Below are positions 25,680-34,579 of a stretch of DNA of 52,670 nucleotides, piece by piece (the stretch's first letter is position 1; each line of letters opens with the position of its first letter). Under the pieces are notes generated by a model, which ran no database searches, was not told the DNA's origin, and was given only the letters and a program-made list of their open reading frames with translations. The position numbers were made by a program, and so were the translations under genes. This stretch comes from Candidatus Binataceae bacterium (GTDB taxonomy: Bacteria > Desulfobacterota > Binatia > Binatales > Binataceae), in the NCBI GenBank assembly GCA_036495685.1, contig DASXMJ010000076.1, positions 1-52,670 on the forward strand, written 5' to 3'.

Positions 25680-26036
25680 TCAAGGTCGAATTCTACGGAT
25701 CCGCGGGCGCGCGGCGGCTGCGTTGGCTGCGCGCGCAGACATGAAGAACTCTTCAAGCGATTGACGCAGTTCAGCGATTGCAACTTGCCTGAAATTGTCC
25801 GGCAACGGATCCAGCTTGGCGCGAGCCTTCGCGTAAAGGGACTCGGCACCTTCGTGATTTCCGCGCTCGAGGTGGAGGATCGCTACCGCGGCTTGAATCA
25901 GCCCCTGGATCGCGAGCTTTTCGTCGCCTTCGGATCGATTCCACACGTACTCCCACGCTTCATGGCATTTGAAGAACTGACCGGCGTTGAAGAGATCGAT
26001 CCCTTCCTGAAAGTAGTCACGCGGCTTACCAGCCAT
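25680..26036 (-). CDS. DUF309 domain protein
   Basis: This 118-residue helical protein matches DUF309 (PF03745): FQEGIDLFNAGQFFKCHEAW, EYVWNRSEGDEKLAIQGLIQ, AAVAILHLERGNHEGAESLY and KARAKLDPLP. The conserved H-E-x-W and Q-G-L-I-Q features are both present. The family is small, all-helical and of unknown function. It stands alone on the minus strand with gene-poor DNA on both sides, so context gives no clue to its job. The tail after residue ~100 is Ala/Arg-rich and poorly conserved. Confidence 0.85.
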   Translation of the reverse strand: MAGKPRDYFQEGIDLFNAGQFFKCHEAWEYVWNRSEGDEKLAIQGLIQAAVAILHLERGNHEGAESLYAKARAKLDPLPDNFRQVAIAELRQSLEEFFMSARAANAAAARPRIRRIRP

Positions 26037-26304
26037 CGTGAAGATGATCGGTCATTTTCCGTTCTCTGAGAAGGGGCTGTTCGAAGCCTGGCAACGGCGG
26101 AATTCACTATCTCGGCAGGCAACGCTGGCTGGCGCGGGACTTTCAGGAATGGCGCTGAGATCCTCACCCGCAACCGACGCGCGCCCTCACACGCGCCGGC
26201 GATTTTACAGTGGCGCGATGCGGAAATCGATCTAGCGAGAAAACCACAACGGCAGAGACTTCAAGGCCGCCGACTTCGGAAGCTTGTGATTTCTGCCCGA
26301 CCGC

Positions 26305-28002
26305 CTACGCAGCGCCATGACGAAGCAGGCGGCCGGGATAGGCTCCCGACTCCCGATCGTTCTCGATCGTCACCTGACCGTTGACCATTATCGAACGGAA
26401 CCCCTCGGCCTTTCGCACACGTCTCCATTCTCCACCCGGCAGATCATGCACGATCTCCATGGGTCGTACGTGGAGCTTCGCGAAGTCGTAAACTACCACG
26501 TCCGCCGGCGCGCCTTCGCGCAGGAAGCCGCGATCGCGGAACCCAGCGCACAGCGCGGGCAGCGCGCTCAAGCGCCAATGTGCTTCCTCAAGGCTCAACA
26601 TTTCGCGTTCGCGGACCATCCGCTCCAGCATGTCGGTCGGATACTGGCCGCCGGTGAAGAACTTCGTGTGCGCGCCCCCGTCCGATACGCCGGGAATCAA
26701 CCACGGGTAGTCGAGCATCTCTTTTAGGAAGTCCATGTTCTGGTTCGGGCCTGGGGCGTAGAACTCGGTGCGCAGATCGTCGGCAACCGCAACGTCGAGC
26801 ATGGCGTCCACCGGGTGCTTGCCGGTGCGCTCTGCCAGCTCGCGCAAGGTTAAGCCTTCGTACTCCTTGAGTTCAGCTCGCTCGGCGGTAGTAATGAAAA
26901 TCGAATCGAATTGATCAGTGATAACGCGCGGCATGGGCGCGCGCAGCGCCTCGCGTCGTGCAGGATCGGAAAGCTTGTTCTTGCGTTGCTCGACGTTGCC
27001 GGTGGTCGCCTCAGCCCACGCTGCACATTCATCGAACAGGTTCCAGTTCTCGAAGGTGAACGCCATACCGGTGTCGACCGTGACCCCCTGGCCGTAGACG
27101 CGGAGCCCGCGCTTGCGGCAGCTGTCGAGCCACGCGATGTTTGCGCGATGCACGAAGGGCAGGCTGTCACGCGGCTGCACGACGTTGAACAAGACTGGGC
27201 GCCCGCTCACTGCAGCCAGCTGCTCGAAGTGACGCAGGTCGTGCTCCGGGTTCCCACTTGCCAGGGTCATCTGGATGAACCCTTCGTTGCGTCGTCCCAA
27301 CACGCGGGCAAGCGCGAGGCAGGTGTCATCCGACATCAGGTCCGACACCATCGGGGTTCCGTCGAAGTCGCGCTGCACGCAGGCGGGTCCGTTCGGATCG
27401 AGCCGCTGCGCTGACCATCCGCAGGCTCCGGCATCCATCGCTTCATCGAGGAGCCGGCAGATTTCCCGTTCCTCTTTTTCGGTCGGCGGGCGCGACTTGG
27501 CTTCGTCGAGCCCCATCACCCAGGTAAGTAGAGGTGACACCGCCATGTAAGGGAGAATATTCAACGCTTTCGGATGGCGCTCGATACTGTCGAGAAATTC
27601 GGGGAAGGTGGTCCAATCCCAGGGCATGCCGGTCTTCATCGATGCGTACGGGATCGCCTCCACGCGCGTCATGGTGAGCATCGCGCGCTCGCGTCCATCC
27701 GCACGCACGGGGGCGAAGCCGAAGCCGCAGTTGCCGATGACGATCGACGTCACTCCGTGCCAGCTTGAGATCGAGCAGTACGGATCCCAGAAGAGCTGCG
27801 CGTCATAATGAGTGTGCAGATCCACAAAACCAGGCGCGACAACCATCCCGGAAGCGTCGACAATCCGGGTGGCTTCGGAAGGACGAATCCGGCCGATCCT
27901 GGCAATACGACCATTCTTGATTCCGACGTCGCCGCGAAAGCGCGGCATCCGGGTCCCGTCAATGATCATTCCGTCGCGTATTAGGGTGTCGTACTCGGCC
28001 AT
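26305..28002 (-). CDS. N-acyl-D-amino-acid deacylase-family amidohydrolase
   Basis: This 565-residue metal-dependent amidohydrolase is of the D-aminoacylase type. H63-T-H65-Y-D67 is the metal motif after FVDL; C92 in IGNCGFGFAPVR matches the bridging cysteine of D-aminoacylases; SDGGAHTKFF near residue 440 holds the catalytic aspartate. The C-terminal REGAPADVVVYD and RSIMVNGQVTI blocks are typical of the small beta-sandwich domain. Substrates in this subgroup are often unknown, and D-amino-acid specificity is only a family default. A strong GGGGAGGTG site precedes the ATG at 28002. It lies 121 bp downstream of a carboxymuconolactone decarboxylase family gene in the same direction. Confidence 0.88.
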   Translation of the reverse strand: MAEYDTLIRDGMIIDGTRMPRFRGDVGIKNGRIARIGRIRPSEATRIVDASGMVVAPGFVDLHTHYDAQLFWDPYCSISSWHGVTSIVIGNCGFGFAPVRADGRERAMLTMTRVEAIPYASMKTGMPWDWTTFPEFLDSIERHPKALNILPYMAVSPLLTWVMGLDEAKSRPPTEKEEREICRLLDEAMDAGACGWSAQRLDPNGPACVQRDFDGTPMVSDLMSDDTCLALARVLGRRNEGFIQMTLASGNPEHDLRHFEQLAAVSGRPVLFNVVQPRDSLPFVHRANIAWLDSCRKRGLRVYGQGVTVDTGMAFTFENWNLFDECAAWAEATTGNVEQRKNKLSDPARREALRAPMPRVITDQFDSIFITTAERAELKEYEGLTLRELAERTGKHPVDAMLDVAVADDLRTEFYAPGPNQNMDFLKEMLDYPWLIPGVSDGGAHTKFFTGGQYPTDMLERMVREREMLSLEEAHWRLSALPALCAGFRDRGFLREGAPADVVVYDFAKLHVRPMEIVHDLPGGEWRRVRKAEGFRSIMVNGQVTIENDRESGAYPGRLLRHGAA

Positions 28003-28123
28003 CGAATGGCACCTCCCCTGATGCGTAAGCGCAATGCGCCTGTGGCGACTTTTCGCACCTGAACGATCGGAATGTCAAATGGGGGTCAACGATTAGCAAG
28101 CTGCGTTGACCGAAGGCTTTCGC

Positions 28124-28666
28124 TCAGAGCTTCTTGACGCCCGGTTCCAGCTCGACGCGGGCCGGAACCAGTACGCGCACGACCATGTTGTAAAACGCCA
28201 CGTTCTGCACCAACTCCATAATCGTGCGGGTGTCCATGAATGATTTTAACGCGTTCCAGGTAGCGTCCCGGATTTGTACGTCGGTGGTCGCTTCTGCAGC
28301 GTAGCGTATAACGGCGCGCTCCTGGTCGCTGTAGACCGCGGACCGTTCCCAATCCGCGAGCGCTTCCAGCTTTTCGCGGCTGACCCCAACCCGGCGCGCG
28401 AGATTCCAATGATGGACGAACTCATACTCCGCACTGGCTATTCGGCCAACGGTCAGGAGGGCAAGCTCGCGCAGCTTTGGGTCGATCGCGGTCTGGTTGC
28501 GTAGTTCGCCACCCAGCGCGAGGAACCGGCGGAGCAATCCCGGGGTGTGCGCGAGGGTGCGGAAGATATTCCCGACCGGCTGGCCGCGCTCCGCGACCAG
28601 ATTGTCGAAAATGTCACGGTCCGCTTCGGAGAGGTCTTCGCGATTCAGATATGGAACGCGCGCCAT
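28124..28666 (-). CDS. carboxymuconolactone decarboxylase/AhpD-like family protein
   Basis: The 180-residue protein belongs to the CMD/AhpD-like fold: GNIFRTLAHTPGLLRRFLAL, TAIDPKLRELALLTVGRIA, EYEFVHHWNLARRVGVSREK and QERAVIRYAAEAT. The C-x-x-C pair of true AhpD peroxiredoxin reductases is absent (SAEYEFVHH at that place), so it is more like the decarboxylase/lactone-processing group; the reaction is not determinable. The ATG at 28666 is chosen because AGGAGA precedes it and conserved MARVPYL starts there, discarding 31 upstream residues. It probably shares a transcript with the amidohydrolase gene downstream. Confidence 0.85.
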   Translation of the reverse strand: MARVPYLNREDLSEADRDIFDNLVAERGQPVGNIFRTLAHTPGLLRRFLALGGELRNQTAIDPKLRELALLTVGRIASAEYEFVHHWNLARRVGVSREKLEALADWERSAVYSDQERAVIRYAAEATTDVQIRDATWNALKSFMDTRTIMELVQNVAFYNMVVRVLVPARVELEPGVKKL

Positions 28667-28906
28667 GATTTTCTCCTGTTCCAGCCGAGCCGATAGCGCC
28701 CCGTGCTGCCTGCTCGCGCGATGCTTTGATTTTCGCCCCGGGGTGAGACTGGCGCGCAACGGCGATCAAGCCGAGATTCCTGGCGCTTCCTGCCAGCTTA
28801 TCGAACACCGCGCCGCTGGCGCCGAAGTATCCAATCGCCCCCTAGGGCACTACCTCTACCTGCGTCTCGAAAAAGCTTGCGTTCCTCGAAAGCGGGCCTC
28901 ACGCTC

Positions 28907-30613
28907 TCAGGCAAACAGCATTTCGGACATCGAGCCTCCCGGAGGGATCATCGGCATCACGGCCTCATCCTTGGGAATCGCGATGTCAATCAGCACCGGG
29001 CCGGGAGTCGCGAAGGCTTCCTTCATCGTCTTCGGCAGATCGACCGCCTTTTCAATCCGAAAGCCATTCGCCCCGTAAGCCTCGGCCAGCTTCACGAAGT
29101 TCGGCACCGACATGGCGGAGTACGAATAACGTTCGTGGTAGAACTTTTCCTGCCACTGACGAACCATCCCGAGGAAGTAGTTGTTCAGGATGATCACCTT
29201 GATATCCACGCCGTACTGCACCGCAGTCCCGAGCTCTTGGATATTCATCTGGATCGAGCCGTCGCCCGAGACGACAACCACGGTCTTGTCGGGCGCGGCG
29301 AACTTCGCGCCGATTCCGGCAGGAAGTCCGTAGCCCATCGTACCTAGTCCGCCCGAGGTCAGCCACGAACGCGGGTTTTCAAACGGAAACATCTGCGCGA
29401 CCCACATCTGATGCTGCCCGACATCGGTCGCAATAATGCAATCGCTCTTCGTGATCGTGTGCAGTTCGTCGATGACCTGGACCGGCGAGACCAAGCCATC
29501 CTTGCGTCCGCCTTTGCCATTTTCGTAAAGCGGCTTCTCGCGTTTCCACTGAAGGATTTGCTGATGCCACTTCTGCCATTCCGACCGCCGGCGCGCGATA
29601 CTCTCGCGCCCCTTGATCGTGCGCAGCATGTCCTCGAGCACGGTCTTGATGTCACCGACGATTGGCACGTCCACCCGCACATTCTTCGAAATCGAAGACG
29701 GATCGATGTCGAGATGTATAATGGTCTCGGCCTTGGGCGCGAAATCCGCGATGCGTCCGGTAACCCGGTCGTCGAAGCGAGCGCCGATTGCGACCAGACA
29801 GTCGGTATTGGTGACCGCCGTGTTGGTGCCGTACGAACCGTGCATGCCGAGCATTCCGAGGCGCAGCGAATCCGACGCGGGCATCGAGCCGAGTCCCATC
29901 AAGGTCTCAGTTACCGGAATGCCAAGACCCTTGGCGAGCTCGCGCAGCTCGGCGGCCGCACCCGACCACTGCACTCCGCCACCGACGTAGAGCAGTGGCC
30001 GCGCGCTCTTTTCGATCGCCTCGACCGCGCGTTCTATCTGCCGCGGGTTACCTCGCATGGTCGGCTTGTAACTGCGAAGTTCCACTTTGTCGGGGTACTT
30101 GAAGGTATGCTCGGCCTGTTGAACGTCCTTGGGCAGGTCGACCACGACCGGACCCGGACGCCCGGTGCCGGCGATGTAGAAGGCTTCCTTGATCATGCGC
30201 GCGACGTCGCGGACGTCCTTCACCAGGTAGTTGTGCTTGGTGCAGGGACGCGTAATCCCGACGAAATCGGCCTCCTGGAACGCATCATTTCCGATGAGCG
30301 AGGTCGACACCTGCCCGGAGAGCACCACGAGCGGAGTGGAGTCCATATACGCATCCGCAATTCCGGTGACGGTGTTGGTGGCGCCGGGGCCAGAGGTGAC
30401 GATGACCACCCCGGGGCGCCCACTCACTCGGGCGTAGCCCTCGGCCATATGGGTCGCGCCCTGCTCGTGCCGAACCAGGACGTGCTTTATCTTGGAATCG
30501 AGCAACGCATCGTAGGTTGGCAGGATAGCGCCGCCCGGATAACCGAAAATTACGTCCACGCCCTCCGCGATGAGGCTTTCGATGACGATTTGAGCTCCAG
30601 TCAGCTTCTTCAT
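28907..30613 (-). CDS. ilvB: acetolactate synthase large (catalytic) subunit
   Basis: This ThDP enzyme makes acetolactate or acetohydroxybutyrate, the first common step of valine, leucine and isoleucine synthesis. The catalytic glutamate is E50 in VRHEQGATHMAEGYAR. VTSGPGATNTVTGIADAYMD and VVLSGQVSTSLIGNDAFQE are classic. The cofactor motif GDGSIQMNIQELGTAVQ starts near residue 449 and ends at ILNN. At 568 residues it is full length. The regulatory subunit gene ilvN and ilvC, usually directly downstream, are not here: the next gene in line, 240 bp on, is the CMD-family protein. A hairpin lies in its 5' leader. Confidence 0.95.
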   Translation of the reverse strand: MKKLTGAQIVIESLIAEGVDVIFGYPGGAILPTYDALLDSKIKHVLVRHEQGATHMAEGYARVSGRPGVVIVTSGPGATNTVTGIADAYMDSTPLVVLSGQVSTSLIGNDAFQEADFVGITRPCTKHNYLVKDVRDVARMIKEAFYIAGTGRPGPVVVDLPKDVQQAEHTFKYPDKVELRSYKPTMRGNPRQIERAVEAIEKSARPLLYVGGGVQWSGAAAELRELAKGLGIPVTETLMGLGSMPASDSLRLGMLGMHGSYGTNTAVTNTDCLVAIGARFDDRVTGRIADFAPKAETIIHLDIDPSSISKNVRVDVPIVGDIKTVLEDMLRTIKGRESIARRRSEWQKWHQQILQWKREKPLYENGKGGRKDGLVSPVQVIDELHTITKSDCIIATDVGQHQMWVAQMFPFENPRSWLTSGGLGTMGYGLPAGIGAKFAAPDKTVVVVSGDGSIQMNIQELGTAVQYGVDIKVIILNNYFLGMVRQWQEKFYHERYSYSAMSVPNFVKLAEAYGANGFRIEKAVDLPKTMKEAFATPGPVLIDIAIPKDEAVMPMIPPGGSMSEMLFA

Positions 30614-30627
30614 TGTGAATTGTAGAG

Positions 30628-30646
30628 ACCCTGATTTCGTCAGGGT
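30628..30646 (-). promoter_or_regulatory. leader hairpin 15 bp upstream of ilvB
   Basis: A perfect 7-bp inverted repeat (ACCCTGA / TCAGGGT, 5-nt loop) ends 14 bp before the ilvB start. It could be an operator or an RNA hairpin that hides the ribosome site; there is no T-run and no codon-rich leader peptide that would mark classical attenuation. Function is not shown. Confidence 0.35.
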
Positions 30647-30715
30647 ATATCAGCGGCGACGCGTGGCACAACGCGGCGCCTGGGCGAATGGCCACGAATT
30701 GGGTGTCCACGAAGC

Positions 30716-31165
30716 TTAGTAGGTCTTTTTCTCCTCGAACGCACCCTTTCCGGGCTGGATGAACATGACCTCAAAGGTCCGATCGAGCGGCGCATACATC
30801 CCCTTGACGGTAACGATGTCGCCAGGGTTGAGATTCTCGATCATGCTGACGTTGGGCCCCTGCATCACGAAATTCGGCCGGTAGACTCGCACCTGCTGCC
30901 AGACGTCCGGCCACTGGATCCGGCCGCCGGGATCGTCGATGTAGGCGTCGTTAAGCAAGAATTTGTATTCCTTGGTACCAACTCCCAAGGTGATGATCTG
31001 TTTGTTGCCAAACAGCTCGTCCGGTGCGGGTTTGGCGATGACCAGGGTCGTGGTCAGCGGTATACCCATCGGCGGCATCTGCGCATGCGCCGCGGTCGCC
31101 CCTACAATTGCCGCCAGGGCGACGATCATCGTGAATCTGGCGCCCGTCGCCAACGTCTGTTTCAT
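30716..31165 (-). CDS. small exported protein of unknown function
   Basis: This 149-residue protein has a clear signal peptide (about 1-28; FTMIVALAAIVGATAAHAQ with cleavage after AHA). The mature part is short beta strands: FLLNDAYIDDPGGRIQWPDV, VRVYRPNFVMQGPN and LNPGDIVTVKGMYAPLDRT. NPGDIVTVKGMY suggests an OB-like or small beta-barrel fold. I recognise no family. It is divergent from the DUF1329 gene, sharing a 203-bp regulatory region, and is followed by ilvB 102 bp on. A link to the DUF1329 protein in the envelope is plausible but unproved. Confidence 0.7.
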   Translation of the reverse strand: MKQTLATGARFTMIVALAAIVGATAAHAQMPPMGIPLTTTLVIAKPAPDELFGNKQIITLGVGTKEYKFLLNDAYIDDPGGRIQWPDVWQQVRVYRPNFVMQGPNVSMIENLNPGDIVTVKGMYAPLDRTFEVMFIQPGKGAFEEKKTY

Positions 31166-31368
31166 AGTTGATATTTCTCGCTGTAGTTTGTACGTTATCG
31201 CTATACAAAAACAGGGACGTTTCGAAAACAGGTACAGTAGAGATTAAGAGTTGAGTGGCGACTCGATCAATGGGGCGCCTGGGAAATCTGAGCCCGACGG
31301 TCGTAGGCTGAATGGCTAGCGCCGCAATACTTGCCGGAGATTGCCCTGAAGCAAGGAGAAGAAAACTG

Positions 31369-32727
31369 ATGCGATTGGCCCGATTCGCGATTCTGCTGGG
31401 ATTGATTGCTGTGCTCACCGCACCTGCGGCGCTTCGCGCCGAAGTAAAACCCGGCGACGTAATTACCAAGCAAAACGCTACCAAAGTCCAAGGTTTGGTC
31501 AGCCCTGGCAACTATATCCTGGTCCAGCAGGGCATGGAGATGGACATCATCCCGAGCGAAAAGCTGGAGTGGCCGCCGCCCTACACCGCGGCGACAGAAA
31601 AGTATCAGGCGCAGGTTAGGTTGATGCCCGACGGTTCCCTGCAAAACTATGTTGCCGGACAACCTTTTCCCCTGCTCGATCCCAATGACCCGCAGATGGC
31701 CACCAAGATCATGTGGGACTTCTCTTTCCGGCCTCTGTACAGCGACGATGCCGACCTCCGTTTTCCCGAAATCGCGGCTTACAAACCGGAATCAAAAGGG
31801 GAGCCCATAGGCTTCTTCACCACCGGCCACTTCGCTTTCTACAACAATGTCGGACGTATCGAGGTCCCTCCGATTCCCACCGATCCCGACGGTCCCCGTA
31901 GCGGTATCAGGTATCGGTTCGGTTTCTACCCTTTCCTGGAGCCCGCCACGATGCGCGGGTATGGGTTGCTCAGATATCGCCATATCGATCCTAAGGAGGA
32001 AGACAACACCTGGGTCTTCAATCCCCTGAACCGGCGCATCAGGCGGCAGTCGGTAGACACACTGACCGATGCCATCGGGATGATCGGTGGCTTCGGCGGT
32101 GGCGGCGGTGGAACCGGAGGTGGGGGACAGGCCGGGGGTGCTGGCCCGGGGGCGGGGGGCGGGGCCAGCTCGCTCGTTAGCACCATGGATCCCGATTCGT
32201 TTTTCGGTTTCTCTGGCAAGGAGGGAGACTACACGTATAAGTATCTGGGCGACAAAAACATGCTCGCTTGCGTGCATGCCAAGAACTCGCCCGAGAAAGT
32301 ATGCGAAAGCGATGGCGGAAGAACCATATGCCCGGAGAATTGGGAGATGCGCCACCTCTACGTGGTAGAGGCCGATGCCAAGCCCGGTCAGAATTTTAGT
32401 ATTTCGAAGCGAATCCTGTATCTCGATTCGGAGGGATGGTTCGTCACCGCCTCCGACCAGTACGACCGGCAGGGGAAGCTCTGGAAAACCCTCGCTGCCT
32501 ACAACACCTATCGCGATCGGCCGATACCCGATGCGAAGGTCGCTGTGTACCCGTACAAGCGAATCTTCCAGCTCGGGCTCGTGGATGAAGATTTGACGAC
32601 CTCTCTCAGTTCGGTGGCCTATATGCCCGGTCCGACTGCTCCGGACCGCGAGTGCTGGTACATCGACATGGGCGTCGTAGACAACGCGTTCTTTACGCCG
32701 GTGGCGCTGGAGAACGCGGGCCACTAG
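31369..32727 (+). CDS. DUF1329 exported protein, copy A, with glycine-rich insert
   Basis: The 452-residue protein starts with a signal peptide (ILLGLIAVLTAPAALRA). The mature part matches DUF1329 (PF07044, LolA/LolB-like superfamily): GNYILVQQGMEMDIIPSEKL, EWPPPYTAATEKYQAQVRL, NYVAGQPFPLLDPNDP, ATKIMW, FNPLNRRIRR, SEGWFVTASDQYDR and the RECWYIDMG end. DUF1329 proteins are periplasmic/outer-membrane factors, often beside RND-type exporters and DUF1302 genes; none is adjacent. Residues ~238-265 form a run of Gly with a few Ala/Thr/Pro that its paralogue at 50873 lacks. AAGGAG upstream fixes the ATG at 31369 over one 19 codons earlier. Confidence 0.88.
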   Translation: MRLARFAILLGLIAVLTAPAALRAEVKPGDVITKQNATKVQGLVSPGNYILVQQGMEMDIIPSEKLEWPPPYTAATEKYQAQVRLMPDGSLQNYVAGQPFPLLDPNDPQMATKIMWDFSFRPLYSDDADLRFPEIAAYKPESKGEPIGFFTTGHFAFYNNVGRIEVPPIPTDPDGPRSGIRYRFGFYPFLEPATMRGYGLLRYRHIDPKEEDNTWVFNPLNRRIRRQSVDTLTDAIGMIGGFGGGGGGTGGGGQAGGAGPGAGGGASSLVSTMDPDSFFGFSGKEGDYTYKYLGDKNMLACVHAKNSPEKVCESDGGRTICPENWEMRHLYVVEADAKPGQNFSISKRILYLDSEGWFVTASDQYDRQGKLWKTLAAYNTYRDRPIPDAKVAVYPYKRIFQLGLVDEDLTTSLSSVAYMPGPTAPDRECWYIDMGVVDNAFFTPVALENAGH

Positions 32728-32802
32728 TCGGGGGCCGCGGGACTACTAAAGATGCGCGGCGGCGCAAACTTCTGCACCGCCACTGCGCGCTCTCGGAGGC
32801 GA

Positions 32803-34458
32803 TCAATAACGCAGCACGAAGCAGATGTCTCCGAGCCGGACCTGGCTCCCATTTGAAACCACAGTGGAGCTGCGAATTTGCTGATCGTCGACGAAACTCC
32901 CGTTGGTCGAATTCAAATCGGTTAGCTCGTACGCTCCGTTGCGCTTGAGCAAGCGCGCATGGATGCGCGACACGCTTGCGTGGGGGATGACAATGTCGTT
33001 GTCCTCTCCGCGTCCCAATGAAACCTCGTCCTTGAGCACGGCATATTCGGATGCGATCGGAGCGATCGGGTTCAGGGTCTGGAGACGAGGCCCAAAGCCG
33101 CCCCCGCCGGCCATTGGGATGGGCGGAGCGGCGCGTGGCGGTGGTGCGGCGGGCGCGGAGCGCGGTACTGCCCGAGGGACCGCGGGTGGCGGCGGCGCGG
33201 CTTGTGCGTCCACGATCGCCTTGAGTTCCTCCTGCGATACTCCAAACCGCAACTGCGAGAGGCCTAACAGAGCGAGGATCGCGATGAGCGGAACCACCCC
33301 GTTCCACAGCTTGAAGGAAACTTGGTTTAGCGCGACTCCCTCGGCCGGCTGCCCCGGCGCGCCCTCCTCCTCGGGAACATTGATTGCCGCCCCCCCGATT
33401 CCGCGTACCTGGTAGGATGTCGACGCGGTCGCGCTCTGGCCATTATAGTCGATTTGCAGCTCCACCGACCGGTTGGTGCCGTCTTCGATGGGCCGCGGTG
33501 TCCGATAGGTCAGCGAATACTGGGTTGCGATTGAATGTCCAATTTGCCGCACCAGTTCCGCGAAATGCCCTTCTTCTGTGATGATGTTGTAGGAGCGGCC
33601 GTGCGTCTCATCGACGATTTTCTGATATTCGGGGGCGATGAACGGCGGCGGCGCCACCGCGTACAAGGTGAGGCCATTCTTCTTGAGAAGGGCCGCGGTA
33701 GCGTCGCCGGTTAGATCGGTTACTTGAGTATTGCCCGGGTGATGATCGTGATACGCCTGATCGTGCTGGGTGTATTCCGAACCGTCACCCGCGTGATGCG
33801 GCGGTGCATCAGTAACCAGAATTATGATGCCCTCCGCTTCGGGGCGGAACGGAAACGACGCGGCATAGGCGAGCGCATCCAGCTGGTCCTCGGGAATGTC
33901 TCCGCCGCCGCCCGCGTGTAGTCCGCTGATCCAATCAATGAACTGGTGCACGTCCGAAGTCATCGCGCTGCGATAGGGGCAGTTGCAGTCCGGATACTTG
34001 GAGATGACGTAGTCCTCAAAGGTGACCAGGCCGAGGCGATAGTCGCGATTGTTGGCGGCCAGGTCCTGCGCGAACGAAATAATGTTCTGCTTGACCGCGT
34101 CGATGTAGGGTTGCATCGACTCGGTAACGTCCATCACGAACACGATGTCGACCGGACGGCCCTGCCCGACTCCGCGAAAATCGAGAATCTTGGCTTGCTT
34201 GCCGTCCTCGAAGACCTTGACGTTGTCGGGTCGCAAGTTACCGACCGGGTTACCGTTGGAATCGGTCAGTCCGAAATCGAGTTGCACTCCGCCATCGGAA
34301 TCGAAGTGTTCCAGTCCGGGATTGCCGATCGAGATTTGCAGACTCGCAAGTGCGCCGGTAGGAGACGCCAGGAATGCGACTAGGATGGCAAAGAAGAGCG
34401 CCGGCGCGGCCGGAACTTTAGCGATCCCGTTCATCGGTAGACTGATTCTCCGGATCAA
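32803..34458 (-). CDS. VWA-transmembrane-FHA signalling protein
   Basis: This 551-residue membrane protein links two recognition domains. A signal sequence (about 17-40) is followed by a short beta segment with VKVFEDGKQAKILDF. A von Willebrand A domain follows: FVMDVTESM with D110, T112, S114 as the MIDAS DxSxS-type motif, and IIILVTDAPPHHAGDG near 220. A transmembrane helix lies near 390-412 (VVPLIAILALLGLS), then a Pro/Ala-rich linker, then a C-terminal FHA domain: LGRGEDNDIVIPHASVSRIH and LTDLNSTNGSFVDD hold the Arg, Ser-Arg-x-His and Asn residues that bind phosphothreonine. The inferred topology puts VWA outside and FHA in the cytoplasm. No Ser/Thr kinase is adjacent. It converges with DUF1329 copy A. 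Confidence 0.88.
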   Translation of the reverse strand: MIRRISLPMNGIAKVPAAPALFFAILVAFLASPTGALASLQISIGNPGLEHFDSDGGVQLDFGLTDSNGNPVGNLRPDNVKVFEDGKQAKILDFRGVGQGRPVDIVFVMDVTESMQPYIDAVKQNIISFAQDLAANNRDYRLGLVTFEDYVISKYPDCNCPYRSAMTSDVHQFIDWISGLHAGGGGDIPEDQLDALAYAASFPFRPEAEGIIILVTDAPPHHAGDGSEYTQHDQAYHDHHPGNTQVTDLTGDATAALLKKNGLTLYAVAPPPFIAPEYQKIVDETHGRSYNIITEEGHFAELVRQIGHSIATQYSLTYRTPRPIEDGTNRSVELQIDYNGQSATASTSYQVRGIGGAAINVPEEEGAPGQPAEGVALNQVSFKLWNGVVPLIAILALLGLSQLRFGVSQEELKAIVDAQAAPPPPAVPRAVPRSAPAAPPPRAAPPIPMAGGGGFGPRLQTLNPIAPIASEYAVLKDEVSLGRGEDNDIVIPHASVSRIHARLLKRNGAYELTDLNSTNGSFVDDQQIRSSTVVSNGSQVRLGDICFVLRY

Positions 34459-34579
34459 GACCTTATGCAGTCAATAGTTCACCGCGAGCGAACCATCCAA
34501 AGAAAAGGCTTTCTTGCCTTCGCGTGCCGCTTAGGTTATCCCAAATCCCTGACTTTGGTTGTGTGCTGATGGTCTCCAC

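Noticed and set aside
25423..25764. Plus-strand frame of 113 codons starting with ATG
   Set aside because: Low-complexity Gly/Ala/Ser content, no family resemblance, and its last ~85 bases run antisense through the well-supported DUF309 gene.
28760..28906. Possible ilvN gene downstream of ilvB
   Set aside because: Only 147 bp and no ACT-domain motif in any frame.
32080..32172. Glycine-coding run read as a DNA repeat or CRISPR-like array
   Set aside because: It lies in frame inside a coding gene and has irregular units without spacers.
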